Source of the DNA: a virus
IMG/VR virus record: IMGVR_UViG_3300037264_002228
Span: 1 to 64,000 of that record
Strand: one strand, 5' to 3'
DNA: 64,000 nucleotides
This document shows, in pieces, positions 49,854 through 57,425 of this stretch. The stretch's first letter is position 1, and every line of letters begins with the position of its first letter. The notes under the pieces were generated by a model. The model was given only the letters and a program-made list of their open reading frames with translations. It did not search any database and was not told the DNA's origin. A program made the position numbers and the translations under genes.

Positions 49854-51356
49854 GTGTTAGCACGTATTACAGACAATGACTGGGTCTATTTAGATCAAGT
49901 AACAATGGGTGTAGAGCCTAGGTTAGTTGAATATTTTAGTGTAAAACACCCAAGAGCACACTTCATAGATACAATGCAACAAAGTTGGGATGGTGTCTAT
50001 CGCAAATATGACACCAGGAGACAACGTTTAGCAAGACCGTTGTTATCTGAGCTTGTTCAGATGTGTCAAATCAATGATATACCACTCGAAATTAAGGACG
50101 AGCGACCTATATCAGAGCCACCAGATCCCAGTGTTGTTGGTACGGATTGGTTGTCTGGGATTGTGTTAGAACAATATCAAATTGATGCAATTAAAACTAC
50201 AACAAACGAAGAAGTTGGTATATTTAAACTACCAACTGGCGCTGGCAAGGGAGAACTGATTGCTGGAATTGCTAAGTTATTTAATTGCACGACAGTGATT
50301 ATCGCTGAACAACGTGTTGTAATTGAACAACTTAAAAAAAGATTATTATTACGTGACATATTTGATGTTGGTTTATTTTACGGTGGCGAAACGCCAACTG
50401 GACAAAAGATCGTCGTTGGTTCAATACAATCTATGGCGACACCACCAGAATCGTATAAAGTTAAAAACCCACAAGCCTATGCTAAACGTTTTAAACACGC
50501 AAAACAATTCCAGGCAATCGCAAAGAATGCTGAATTATTAATGGTCGATGAAGTTGATAGGGCAGTTAGTAAACACTATAGAAATCTATTTAAATTTCAT
50601 TTCAATGGACGTAGGAAATATGGCTTCACCGCCACGCCATTCGACGCTAAGAAGCCAGTACAAAACTTAATATTAAAAGAACATATGGGATCAATCATTT
50701 ACGAAGTTGATCGTAACTCTGTTGAGGATCTTGGTAGAATCATACCAGCAAAATTTTACATGTTAGCTGTTGGAGAAGATGGTAATAAAAATGATAAAAC
50801 CGCATTTGATATAGCTGAACGTGAACAGCTAATTGACAATGTGGAGTTTCATCAACGTGTTGCTAAAATAGTAAGTGCATTTCCAAATGATTCAACATTA
50901 ATCCTTGTTGATACCCTAAACGTAGAAGATCTTGGTACAGCTTTAGAAAAAGAAATACCTGGCTCAAAATTTATATTCGGCAAAACGCCAAACACAATCA
51001 GGCGTTCATCTCTTGAGGCCTTTGAAAATAAGGAATTAAGATGCCTAATTGGTGGTAAAATTCTTAAACGCGGACTAGATTTAAAGGGTGGTGTTGATAA
51101 TTTAATAATCTGCGGCGGTGGCCAATTGTGGTCAGATTTAGAACAAAAAATTGGTCGCGCACTTCGTGTTAATGAACGAAAATGGTCTAGAGTTTTTAAT
51201 TTTTTGTTTCTTAATAACTATTATTTGTATCGACATGGCCGTGAGCAACTTAAGGCGATAGTTAGCATGAGATATCAGATTAATGTGGTATTCAAAAACG
51301 CTACAGTAGATGGTGCTCAGTTTGTATCGTCTAGATTTCGCAAACCTAAAGTATAA
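49854..51356 (+). CDS. uvsW: SF2 DNA helicase, UvsW-like, 500 aa
   Basis: Helicase for branched DNA, in T4 used for recombination and fork repair. Start is GTG after TATTTAAAAAATT, with no Shine-Dalgarno. Motif I FKLPTGAGKGEL (about 122-133), motif II LLMVDEVDRAVS (about 228-239; DEVD), motif III YGFTATPF (about 258-265) and motif VI DLEQKIGRALRVNERK (about 425-440) are all present. The N-terminal 100 residues form the accessory domain typical of UvsW. Length is close to T4 UvsW (503 aa). Confidence 0.88.
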   Translation: MLARITDNDWVYLDQVTMGVEPRLVEYFSVKHPRAHFIDTMQQSWDGVYRKYDTRRQRLARPLLSELVQMCQINDIPLEIKDERPISEPPDPSVVGTDWLSGIVLEQYQIDAIKTTTNEEVGIFKLPTGAGKGELIAGIAKLFNCTTVIIAEQRVVIEQLKKRLLLRDIFDVGLFYGGETPTGQKIVVGSIQSMATPPESYKVKNPQAYAKRFKHAKQFQAIAKNAELLMVDEVDRAVSKHYRNLFKFHFNGRRKYGFTATPFDAKKPVQNLILKEHMGSIIYEVDRNSVEDLGRIIPAKFYMLAVGEDGNKNDKTAFDIAEREQLIDNVEFHQRVAKIVSAFPNDSTLILVDTLNVEDLGTALEKEIPGSKFIFGKTPNTIRRSSLEAFENKELRCLIGGKILKRGLDLKGGVDNLIICGGGQLWSDLEQKIGRALRVNERKWSRVFNFLFLNNYYLYRHGREQLKAIVSMRYQINVVFKNATVDGAQFVSSRFRKPKV

Positions 51357-51466
51357 TGAATTTGCGGGAAGAAGCTATAAATCGCAAAGACCCATTAATG
51401 CATGCTCTGCTTCTAAGATTTAACACAAATAACTTAAATATATTCATCAAATATTTTCATACGTAA
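51356..51466 (+). CDS. Possible small ORF after uvsW, 36 aa
   Basis: TAATG joins the uvsW stop to an ATG that opens 36 codons (start MNLREEAINRKDPLMHALLLRF). The first 22 residues could form an amphipathic helix; the rest crosses AT-rich promoter-like DNA and is less convincing. Coupled start and plausible codons support it, the small size does not. Confidence 0.3.
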   Translation: MNLREEAINRKDPLMHALLLRFNTNNLNIFIKYFHT

Positions 51467-51470
51467 ATAA
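51435..51470 (+). promoter_or_regulatory. Cluster of three AAATA boxes upstream of the second sigma gene
   Basis: TTAAATATATTC (AAATA at 51436), TCAAATATTTTC (51449) and GTAAATAATATT (51465) follow in 30 nt, then a leader with GATGAGGATAT before ATG 51496. Several boxes before a sigma gene would fit self-regulation. Apart from the small ORF nothing else is seen in this 139-nt gap. Confidence 0.4.
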
Positions 51471-51495
51471 TATTATAGCTTTACGATGAGGATAT

Positions 51496-52305
51496 ATGGC
51501 AAAGAAAGACCAGAAAACTACTAAAATAGATCAAAAGGCACAAAAATCTAAACAAAAAATAGACCCAAAACTTGTAAAGCAGCTAGCACAAACAGCTATT
51601 TTGCCAGAACATGAAGCTAAGTCCAAAGGGTATTATTTTGATAATTATAAAGTAGAGCAATTGCTTACTGTATACGTTAAGGGTGGTTGTGTCGATGTTA
51701 AGCTTCGTGACGAAATAATGTTAAATGCCATGGAGCTTTTAAGACAAATAATTCGTACACATAATTTCCATAACATCTATCCAGGTCACGATCCAGCGAG
51801 CTTTGGTGATTTATTCCAAACTGGTTGGTGTCAAATTGAAAAAACATTATATAAGTTTAATTATGAGCCTGGTCACACTAAAGTGTTTAATCTATGGTCT
51901 CAAGTTGCCAAAACCGTTATATTAGCATATATTAAACGTGAGATGCGGGACAAAAAGAATTATGGATCATATAAAAATCATCAAATAAATCATTATAAAC
52001 CAAATAGTGCAGTTCTAGAACGATTTATAAATGAAGCACGGTCTATGGGTCAGTATGATGAAGATGGTTTGCGTATTGTAGATTGTCTTGAAAAATTATA
52101 CAAAATTGATGAAAAACCGTATGATGGTCTCATTGGAAAGTTAGTCAGGCTTAGTGGGTTGTCACGCCAAAGAATAGTAAGTTTTTTGAAGCAAGTACGT
52201 TTGCGTAGCTTTGAATTTACTGATTCTCCATTAAATCAGGAACGTAGTCAGCTATCAAAGGGCGGGTCGTCAAGAGACGAAGACGGCGAAGAAGACTACA
52301 ACTAA
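51496..52305 (+). CDS. Phage sigma factor with regions 2 and 4, 269 aa
   Basis: The N-terminal 35 residues are Lys/Gln-rich. Region 2 is clear at about 105-150: DLFQTGWCQIEKTLYKFNYEPGH parallels the sigma-70 phrase [22 protein letters not shown], and FNLWSQVAKTVILAYIKREMRD parallels the DNA-melting helix. Residues about 211-240 (GLIGKLVRLSGLSRQRIVSFLKQVRLR) form a helix-turn-helix, probably region 4. The C-terminus is acidic (SRDEDGEEDYN), possibly a clamp or coactivator contact. It is longer than gp55 and distinct from gene 12644. It may serve a different promoter class or growth phase. Confidence 0.72.
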   Translation: MAKKDQKTTKIDQKAQKSKQKIDPKLVKQLAQTAILPEHEAKSKGYYFDNYKVEQLLTVYVKGGCVDVKLRDEIMLNAMELLRQIIRTHNFHNIYPGHDPASFGDLFQTGWCQIEKTLYKFNYEPGHTKVFNLWSQVAKTVILAYIKREMRDKKNYGSYKNHQINHYKPNSAVLERFINEARSMGQYDEDGLRIVDCLEKLYKIDEKPYDGLIGKLVRLSGLSRQRIVSFLKQVRLRSFEFTDSPLNQERSQLSKGGSSRDEDGEEDYN

Positions 52306-52331
52306 ATTGTTAGATATTAACTATCCCCAGT

Positions 52332-52339
52332 CGAATATA
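52332..52339 (+). promoter_or_regulatory. Candidate late promoter CGAATATA fused to start codon
   Basis: GAATA begins at 52333, 11 nt before ATG 52344, followed by TATAGT. One mismatch to AAATA. Confidence 0.45.
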
Positions 52340-52343
52340 TAGT

Positions 52344-53102
52344 ATGGATAGTGTTGACCCATCTGGTGACAAAAAGCCAGAAATGCATGATGATGATAAA
52401 TTTGGAGACGAACCAATAGCTTCAACATCCATTTATGTTGGTGCGCCAGACGGTAAAGTAGTATCAGATGCTAAACTACGTCAAATATTTATGTCTGGCA
52501 TACAAGCATATATAGACAAAGTGACCGAATTAGGTGGTGAGCCAGATTGGGATGGTGTAATTGAATGGTATATTGGTGATCATAATTATTTCCCAAATTT
52601 GGTTGCTGAAGGATTATCACCATTATCTCATGACAATTCAATTCAACGTAAAATTCGTAAACACAAAACACCACGTGCACGGAGGCATATGAAAGGCAGT
52701 GACAGATATCGTAGAACAGACCCGGTCAAAAGGGTTAAAGCTAGACTAAAACGCGATTCAAGGCACCAACCAAAACCAGAAGTAGAAGAAGCATTTTCAT
52801 TTATTGCGAAATATGTTGGCAAACCGATTACAGAATCAGATTTACAGAACATTGGTAATATAGAACTATTTGCAGATTCAATTGATTTATTGTCGGCAAT
52901 GGCATTCGGTGGATGGTCTAAAACTAATGATGGGATATCTAATGGTCGATACGTTTTGGAAAATGAGAATTTAGATATTAATGATGGGCAACTTATCTAT
53001 AATAAGTTGCCATTAAAATTGAATTGGGATTGGTTATATTCTGTAAAGCAATTAGTTGACAAACGAATATCAGACGATAATCGTAAATCGTGGACAGGAT
53101 AA
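52344..53102 (+). CDS. Hypothetical protein, 252 aa
   Basis: Acidic N-terminus (GDKKPEMHDDDKFGDEP), a basic middle segment (RKIRKHKTPRARRHMKGSDRYRRTDPVKRVKARLKRDSRH, about 94-133) that is probably nucleic-acid binding, and a mixed C-terminal domain of about 110 residues (VEEAFSFIAKYVGKPITESDLQNIGNIELF). There is no recognisable family. It lies just upstream of terminase with a 1-nt gap and could take part in packaging or DNA handling, which the basic patch would suit. Confidence 0.55.
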   Translation: MDSVDPSGDKKPEMHDDDKFGDEPIASTSIYVGAPDGKVVSDAKLRQIFMSGIQAYIDKVTELGGEPDWDGVIEWYIGDHNYFPNLVAEGLSPLSHDNSIQRKIRKHKTPRARRHMKGSDRYRRTDPVKRVKARLKRDSRHQPKPEVEEAFSFIAKYVGKPITESDLQNIGNIELFADSIDLLSAMAFGGWSKTNDGISNGRYVLENENLDINDGQLIYNKLPLKLNWDWLYSVKQLVDKRISDDNRKSWTG

Positions 53103-53103
53103 T

Positions 53104-53613
53104 ATGGACATAGAAGAGACGCCAGAACAAGAAAATAATGACCTACATGACTTACTAGCAGAATCTGAAGTTCCGACATATATTGAAGTAGAAAAACCAG
53201 AAACAAAGTCTGAAGTAGTATCTGGTCCTAAAGTTGAGATTAAGCAAGATAAACCAATTCCAGACGATGAAGTACAGAAAATATTTAAAAAATTCTTAGA
53301 TATTAGTAATACAATATTACTTAATTATAATGCTGACCGCGAACAAATTGAAAAGACAATTCAATATCTTGATACAATGACACAAATGGGACCAAAGAGC
53401 GGTAGAGTGTACATTGAAATGTTAGTTGCCGCTCTTAGAACAAAAGCCGAAACAAACACAAATGCTGTGAAATTACTTGATGCAATGGCAAAATTCTTAT
53501 CTGCTGGCAAAGGCACGCAGATATTCGTGCAGCAGAATCAAGCATCAGCACCATCTGATTTGGTTAAACTGCTTGAAACTCCCGAATACCCAGACGAGAA
53601 GCGGGTAATGTAA
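53104..53613 (+). CDS. 16: Small terminase subunit, T4 gp16-like, 169 aa
   Basis: Start taken at ATG 53104 (MDIEETPEQE), since earlier codons lie within the previous gene. Acidic N-terminus, then a helical core (DDEVQKIFKKFLDISNTILLNYNADREQIEKTIQYLDTM; RVYIEMLVAALRTKAETNTNAVKLLDAMAKFLSA) typical of the helical oligomerisation domain of gp16, and a C-terminus LLETPEYPDEKRVM. The ring regulates the packaging motor. Position directly before the large subunit, 2 nt apart, is the main evidence; sequence similarity to T4 is weak by eye. Confidence 0.72.
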   Translation: MDIEETPEQENNDLHDLLAESEVPTYIEVEKPETKSEVVSGPKVEIKQDKPIPDDEVQKIFKKFLDISNTILLNYNADREQIEKTIQYLDTMTQMGPKSGRVYIEMLVAALRTKAETNTNAVKLLDAMAKFLSAGKGTQIFVQQNQASAPSDLVKLLETPEYPDEKRVM

Positions 53614-53615
53614 CA

Positions 53616-55457
53616 ATGGCAATAGATCCAGTTACCGCCAAGTTAATTAAGCGTTGTCAGAAGAGTCCGGCTTTCTTCCTAGATAATTTCGCTAAGATTC
53701 AGCATCCTAAGTTGGGTGTTATCCCATTTAAGTTATTTAAATATCAACAGAAGTGTCTATCTGATTTCTTAAGCAATAGATTCACAATCTTTAAGAAAGT
53801 TAGGCAGTGTGGGATTTCTACGATTTCTGGTGGTTTCGCATTGTGGTATGCAATGTTCTTTAATAATAAGAACATTCTAATTGTTTCAAAACGTGATGAT
53901 GACGCGATGGATTTTTTACGTCGCAATGTTAAGGTCATCCATGACAATTTACCAGATTGGATGAAAGACCTGTGGCCACGTGTTGTTGATAATGAACATG
54001 AAATTTTATTTCCAAATGGATCTCGAATAAAGAGTTTAACATCGTCTAAAGAAACATTGCGTTCACAGGCTGCATCATTGAACATTATTGACGAGGCGGC
54101 ATTCATTCCAGATATGGATGATATGTGGGCAGCAGGTTTACCATCAATCCAACACGGTGGTACTGTAATAGTAATTTCTACAGTTAAAGGTGTTGGTAAC
54201 TGGTATTGGCAAACATGGACTGACGCAGAAGCCAATCAGAACGATTTCCACCCAATTGTTATTGATTGGTGGGATATGGATTGGAAACTTGAATTTGGTG
54301 ATGAGTTGTCTGGTAGGACTATTTCAATTGATCCTACTCGTGGCAAACGTGAATGTCTTACAAAGGAAGACAAAGACAAATATGGCCCATATTGGTCACC
54401 TTGGTTAGAAGAACAATACCGTAATTTGACACAAAAAGGTGATTCTACTAAATTTAGACAAGAAATATTGTGTGCATTCGTCGGCACAGGTGATAGTGTT
54501 TTGAACCGTGAGGCCCTACAGGCAATTACTGAATCTGTCGATAAAAATTACAAGACTATTGATAAAGTTGATTATGTAAACCCATATTCAGAAAATAGGG
54601 ACGTTTTAGAGTTTCAAGATAGACTATGGATATGGAACACACCTGAGGCTGGCCATATTTATACAATGGGTGTTGATACATCATCTGGTGACGCTAGCGA
54701 TTATTCCACCATCGAAGTCTTTGATATAAACGAACAAGAACAAGTTGCAGAATTGCAAATCAAGGTGCTCCCAAGAGTATTTGCAAAGATGGTTGATTAT
54801 GTTGGTCGTTGGTATAATAATGCTTTTGCGGTAGTTGAACGCTCTGGCATCGGTGTTGCAATTTGTCAAGAACTTTCTGAAAATTTAGGATATCAAAATC
54901 TATACCGTAAAGCTAAGAAAAATGCATACAATAAAGACATAAAATATGGTGATGTTGGTTTTGCAACTACAACAACATCTAAACCATTACTAAATAAATC
55001 ATTAACTGACAATATCGGTCAAGATGGTTGGACAATCAAATCAATGCGTTTACAGAGAGAGTTCTTAATATATGTTCATTTAAAAGGTGGCCGCACTGGG
55101 GCTGAGCCAGGCAAAGGCAATAATGACGATTTAGTAATCGCAGCCAGTTTGTGTTTTATTGGTGCCAATCAGGCGGCAACAAATGATGTTACTCCATTAA
55201 TACCTTTAAGGAACATGGACTTAGGACCAACTTTGCGCGATCCGGGTGGGTCAGTCCATACATTGCAAAATATTGCAAATACAAATAACATTATGTTACC
55301 AGTACAGATTATTGATAATTCTTCACAACCACTATCAATTATGCAAGAACTATCCAAATTTACATCACAACTTGGTTCAATGCCTATGGATAGAACCACA
55401 GTAAATCCAATAAATCCTCAAAAACATGCAATTAGATGGTATAAGAACAAGAAATAA
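53616..55457 (+). CDS. 17: Large terminase subunit, T4 gp17-like, 613 aa
   Basis: ATPase-nuclease that packages DNA. The Walker A is of the deviant viral kind: FKKVRQCGISTISGG (about 59-73), with Lys before rather than after the Gly, as in many terminases, whereas T4 has RQLGKTT. Walker B SLNIIDEAAF (about 152-161) and the coupling motif VISTVKG (about 187-193) follow. The nuclease domain has MGVDTSSGDASDYSTIEVFD (about 350-369) with the first catalytic Asp, and later FAVVERSG. Length equals T4 gp17 (610 aa). Confidence 0.93.
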   Translation: MAIDPVTAKLIKRCQKSPAFFLDNFAKIQHPKLGVIPFKLFKYQQKCLSDFLSNRFTIFKKVRQCGISTISGGFALWYAMFFNNKNILIVSKRDDDAMDFLRRNVKVIHDNLPDWMKDLWPRVVDNEHEILFPNGSRIKSLTSSKETLRSQAASLNIIDEAAFIPDMDDMWAAGLPSIQHGGTVIVISTVKGVGNWYWQTWTDAEANQNDFHPIVIDWWDMDWKLEFGDELSGRTISIDPTRGKRECLTKEDKDKYGPYWSPWLEEQYRNLTQKGDSTKFRQEILCAFVGTGDSVLNREALQAITESVDKNYKTIDKVDYVNPYSENRDVLEFQDRLWIWNTPEAGHIYTMGVDTSSGDASDYSTIEVFDINEQEQVAELQIKVLPRVFAKMVDYVGRWYNNAFAVVERSGIGVAICQELSENLGYQNLYRKAKKNAYNKDIKYGDVGFATTTTSKPLLNKSLTDNIGQDGWTIKSMRLQREFLIYVHLKGGRTGAEPGKGNNDDLVIAASLCFIGANQAATNDVTPLIPLRNMDLGPTLRDPGGSVHTLQNIANTNNIMLPVQIIDNSSQPLSIMQELSKFTSQLGSMPMDRTTVNPINPQKHAIRWYKNKK

Positions 55458-55495
55458 TGTAAAACATTGTCGGATGGAAGATATATAAAGAAGAT

Positions 55496-57355
55496 ATGAG
55501 TTGGCAACTATTCGATAGAGTCGCTGCGTTTTTTAAAGCGACTAATATATACCGTAGTGAAAATCTGTTTCAGGACCAGTCGTCACTAGCTAGAATTTCA
55601 GCGGCTGGTGAATTTTTAAATTTTTCTACACAACATCAACTATTAGAGCAGACAAATCTGCAAATCAATAGGTTAGAAAGATATAAAGATTTTGACCAAG
55701 AAGACCAAGTCGGTGAAATATCGGCGGCACTTGATATGTATGCCGATGAAGCAAGTTTGATAGATCCTGAAGTACATCATTGCTTAATGGTCAAATCAAG
55801 ATCATTACGTGTTAAAGAAGAATTAGAAGATTTTTTCTATAATACAATAATGATCGACAATATTCTAAGACCAATGGTTCGTTATTTGTGCAAGTATGGC
55901 GATTTCCCAGCTGAAATAGTACCAACTCAAAATAGAAATGGTATATCGTCAATACGTCATATGAATGTATACAATTTTACAAGAGTAGAAACTAAATATG
56001 GTGATTTGGTTGGTTTCTTCTACCAAGATGAATTTAGTACGCAACCAGTATTCTTTCATCCATGGCAAGTAATGCATTTAAGGCTTACTAGTTATGAAAA
56101 CATTTATCACCCATATGGTAGATCTATCTTAGACCCGACACGTAAACATTTCAAACAATTGCGTCTAATGGAAGATGCGGCGTTGATATATCGTCTAACA
56201 CGTGCCCCAGAAAAGAGAGTATTCAAAATCCCAGTTGGTAATATCCCAGCAAAGGAAGTCCCACAATTTATACAGCTTATTGCTAGGGAATTTAAGAAGA
56301 AGAAGATTTTTGATACAGCCAGCGGCGATGTTAGTGAACGTTGGTCGCCACTAATCCAAGAAGACGACTTTTGGTTACCTAAGCGCCCAGATGGGTCTGG
56401 CCCAGAAATCGAAACACTTCCTGGTGCTGAGAATCTTGATCAAATAGCGGACATAGAATACTTCAAAAAGAAAATGGTTTCAGCATTGAAAATACCATTC
56501 TCTAGAGTTGGTATTGGTGAGCCGTCTGAGGGCGATGGTGAACCATTATCGAAAGTTGCCCCTGAATTCGCAAAAGCAGTTCAGTGGATACAACGAGAAA
56601 TAGCTATTGGTCTCAAGAAAGTAGCTATCACACATCTAGCATTGCGTGGATTTTCTGCAGAAGATATTAGAAATTTCGATCTATACATGACGGCATCAAG
56701 TGCTATTGATGAATTATATCGCATTGAAACATGGGCATCAAGAGCAGATGTTATAGATGCATTAAAGGGAACAGGATTATTCCCAGGACGTTGGTTATTG
56801 CGTCGTTTTACCAATATGACAGATGACGAAATAGATCAAATGGAAGAAGAATTTAAGAAACGTGGTGATATTAGTTTCGAGGGTGGTGGTGAAGGCGGTG
56901 GAGGTGGAGGCGGCGGCCTCGGCGGTGGTGGATTAGACGTAGATATTACGGCACCATCATCTCCTAGTACTCCAGATCTTGGTGGACCAGATGAAGGTGC
57001 TGGTGCTCCAGAAGCTGGTGCTCCTGAAGGTGGCGTTCCTGCCGGGGCTGGTGAAGCATTAGAGGCATTACCTATAGAAGGATATGATTACGCAAAAGAA
57101 AAGAAAGTAATCCTAGAATTACGTCAATCGAATAATAAAGCCAAGATATTAAAATTTAATAATGGTTTTACATATTTGTTAAATCATGGTGAACTTGATA
57201 ATTTACCAAGTGCAGATAATAATATATTGGTTGAACGAATAATTACTGATCAGATGGCTAATGAGGCTATTACTGAGGCCAAGACATTAATGACTCATAA
57301 TACCTCATCTAAAATAATATCTGAGGACATAACACCAGACGATTTACCGAATTAA
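55496..57355 (+). CDS. 20: Portal protein, T4 gp20-like, 619 aa
   Basis: Dodecameric ring at the head vertex. Family phrases: DQEDQVGEISAALDMYADEASLIDPE (about 61-86), VRYLCKYGDFPAEIVPTQN (about 127-145), HPWQVMHLRLTS, YGRSILDPTRKHFKQLRLMEDAALIYRLTRAPEKRVFKIPVGN (about 205-247) and EYFKKKMVSALKIPFSRVG (about 321-339). The C-terminal 140 residues are unlike T4: a Gly-rich stretch (about 463-520) and a further charged domain. GATATATAAAG precedes the ATG. Order 17-20 here lacks the sheath and tube genes that separate them in T4. Confidence 0.92.
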   Translation: MSWQLFDRVAAFFKATNIYRSENLFQDQSSLARISAAGEFLNFSTQHQLLEQTNLQINRLERYKDFDQEDQVGEISAALDMYADEASLIDPEVHHCLMVKSRSLRVKEELEDFFYNTIMIDNILRPMVRYLCKYGDFPAEIVPTQNRNGISSIRHMNVYNFTRVETKYGDLVGFFYQDEFSTQPVFFHPWQVMHLRLTSYENIYHPYGRSILDPTRKHFKQLRLMEDAALIYRLTRAPEKRVFKIPVGNIPAKEVPQFIQLIAREFKKKKIFDTASGDVSERWSPLIQEDDFWLPKRPDGSGPEIETLPGAENLDQIADIEYFKKKMVSALKIPFSRVGIGEPSEGDGEPLSKVAPEFAKAVQWIQREIAIGLKKVAITHLALRGFSAEDIRNFDLYMTASSAIDELYRIETWASRADVIDALKGTGLFPGRWLLRRFTNMTDDEIDQMEEEFKKRGDISFEGGGEGGGGGGGGLGGGGLDVDITAPSSPSTPDLGGPDEGAGAPEAGAPEGGVPAGAGEALEALPIEGYDYAKEKKVILELRQSNNKAKILKFNNGFTYLLNHGELDNLPSADNNILVERIITDQMANEAITEAKTLMTHNTSSKIISEDITPDDLPN

Positions 57356-57385
57356 TTAATTGAAACTAAACTGACATATCTCATT

Positions 57386-57393
57386 CAAATATA
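57386..57393 (+). promoter_or_regulatory. Candidate late promoter CAAATATA before the scaffold-region gene
   Basis: TTCAAATATATTCCTG lies about 39 nt before ATG 57426, with a leader that includes AGAGGAGCT as ribosome site. This leadered form goes with a gene using GC-richer codons. Confidence 0.45.
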
Positions 57394-57425
57394 TTCCTGA
57401 AACAGTTACTAGAGGAGCTTTAGAC

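Noticed and set aside
51357-51495. tRNA or other RNA gene in the longest gap
   Set aside because: No cloverleaf or GTTC arm could be found; the gap holds AAATA boxes and perhaps a small ORF.
53744-54235. 163-residue minus-strand open frame
   Set aside because: Antisense shadow over the terminase ATPase domain.
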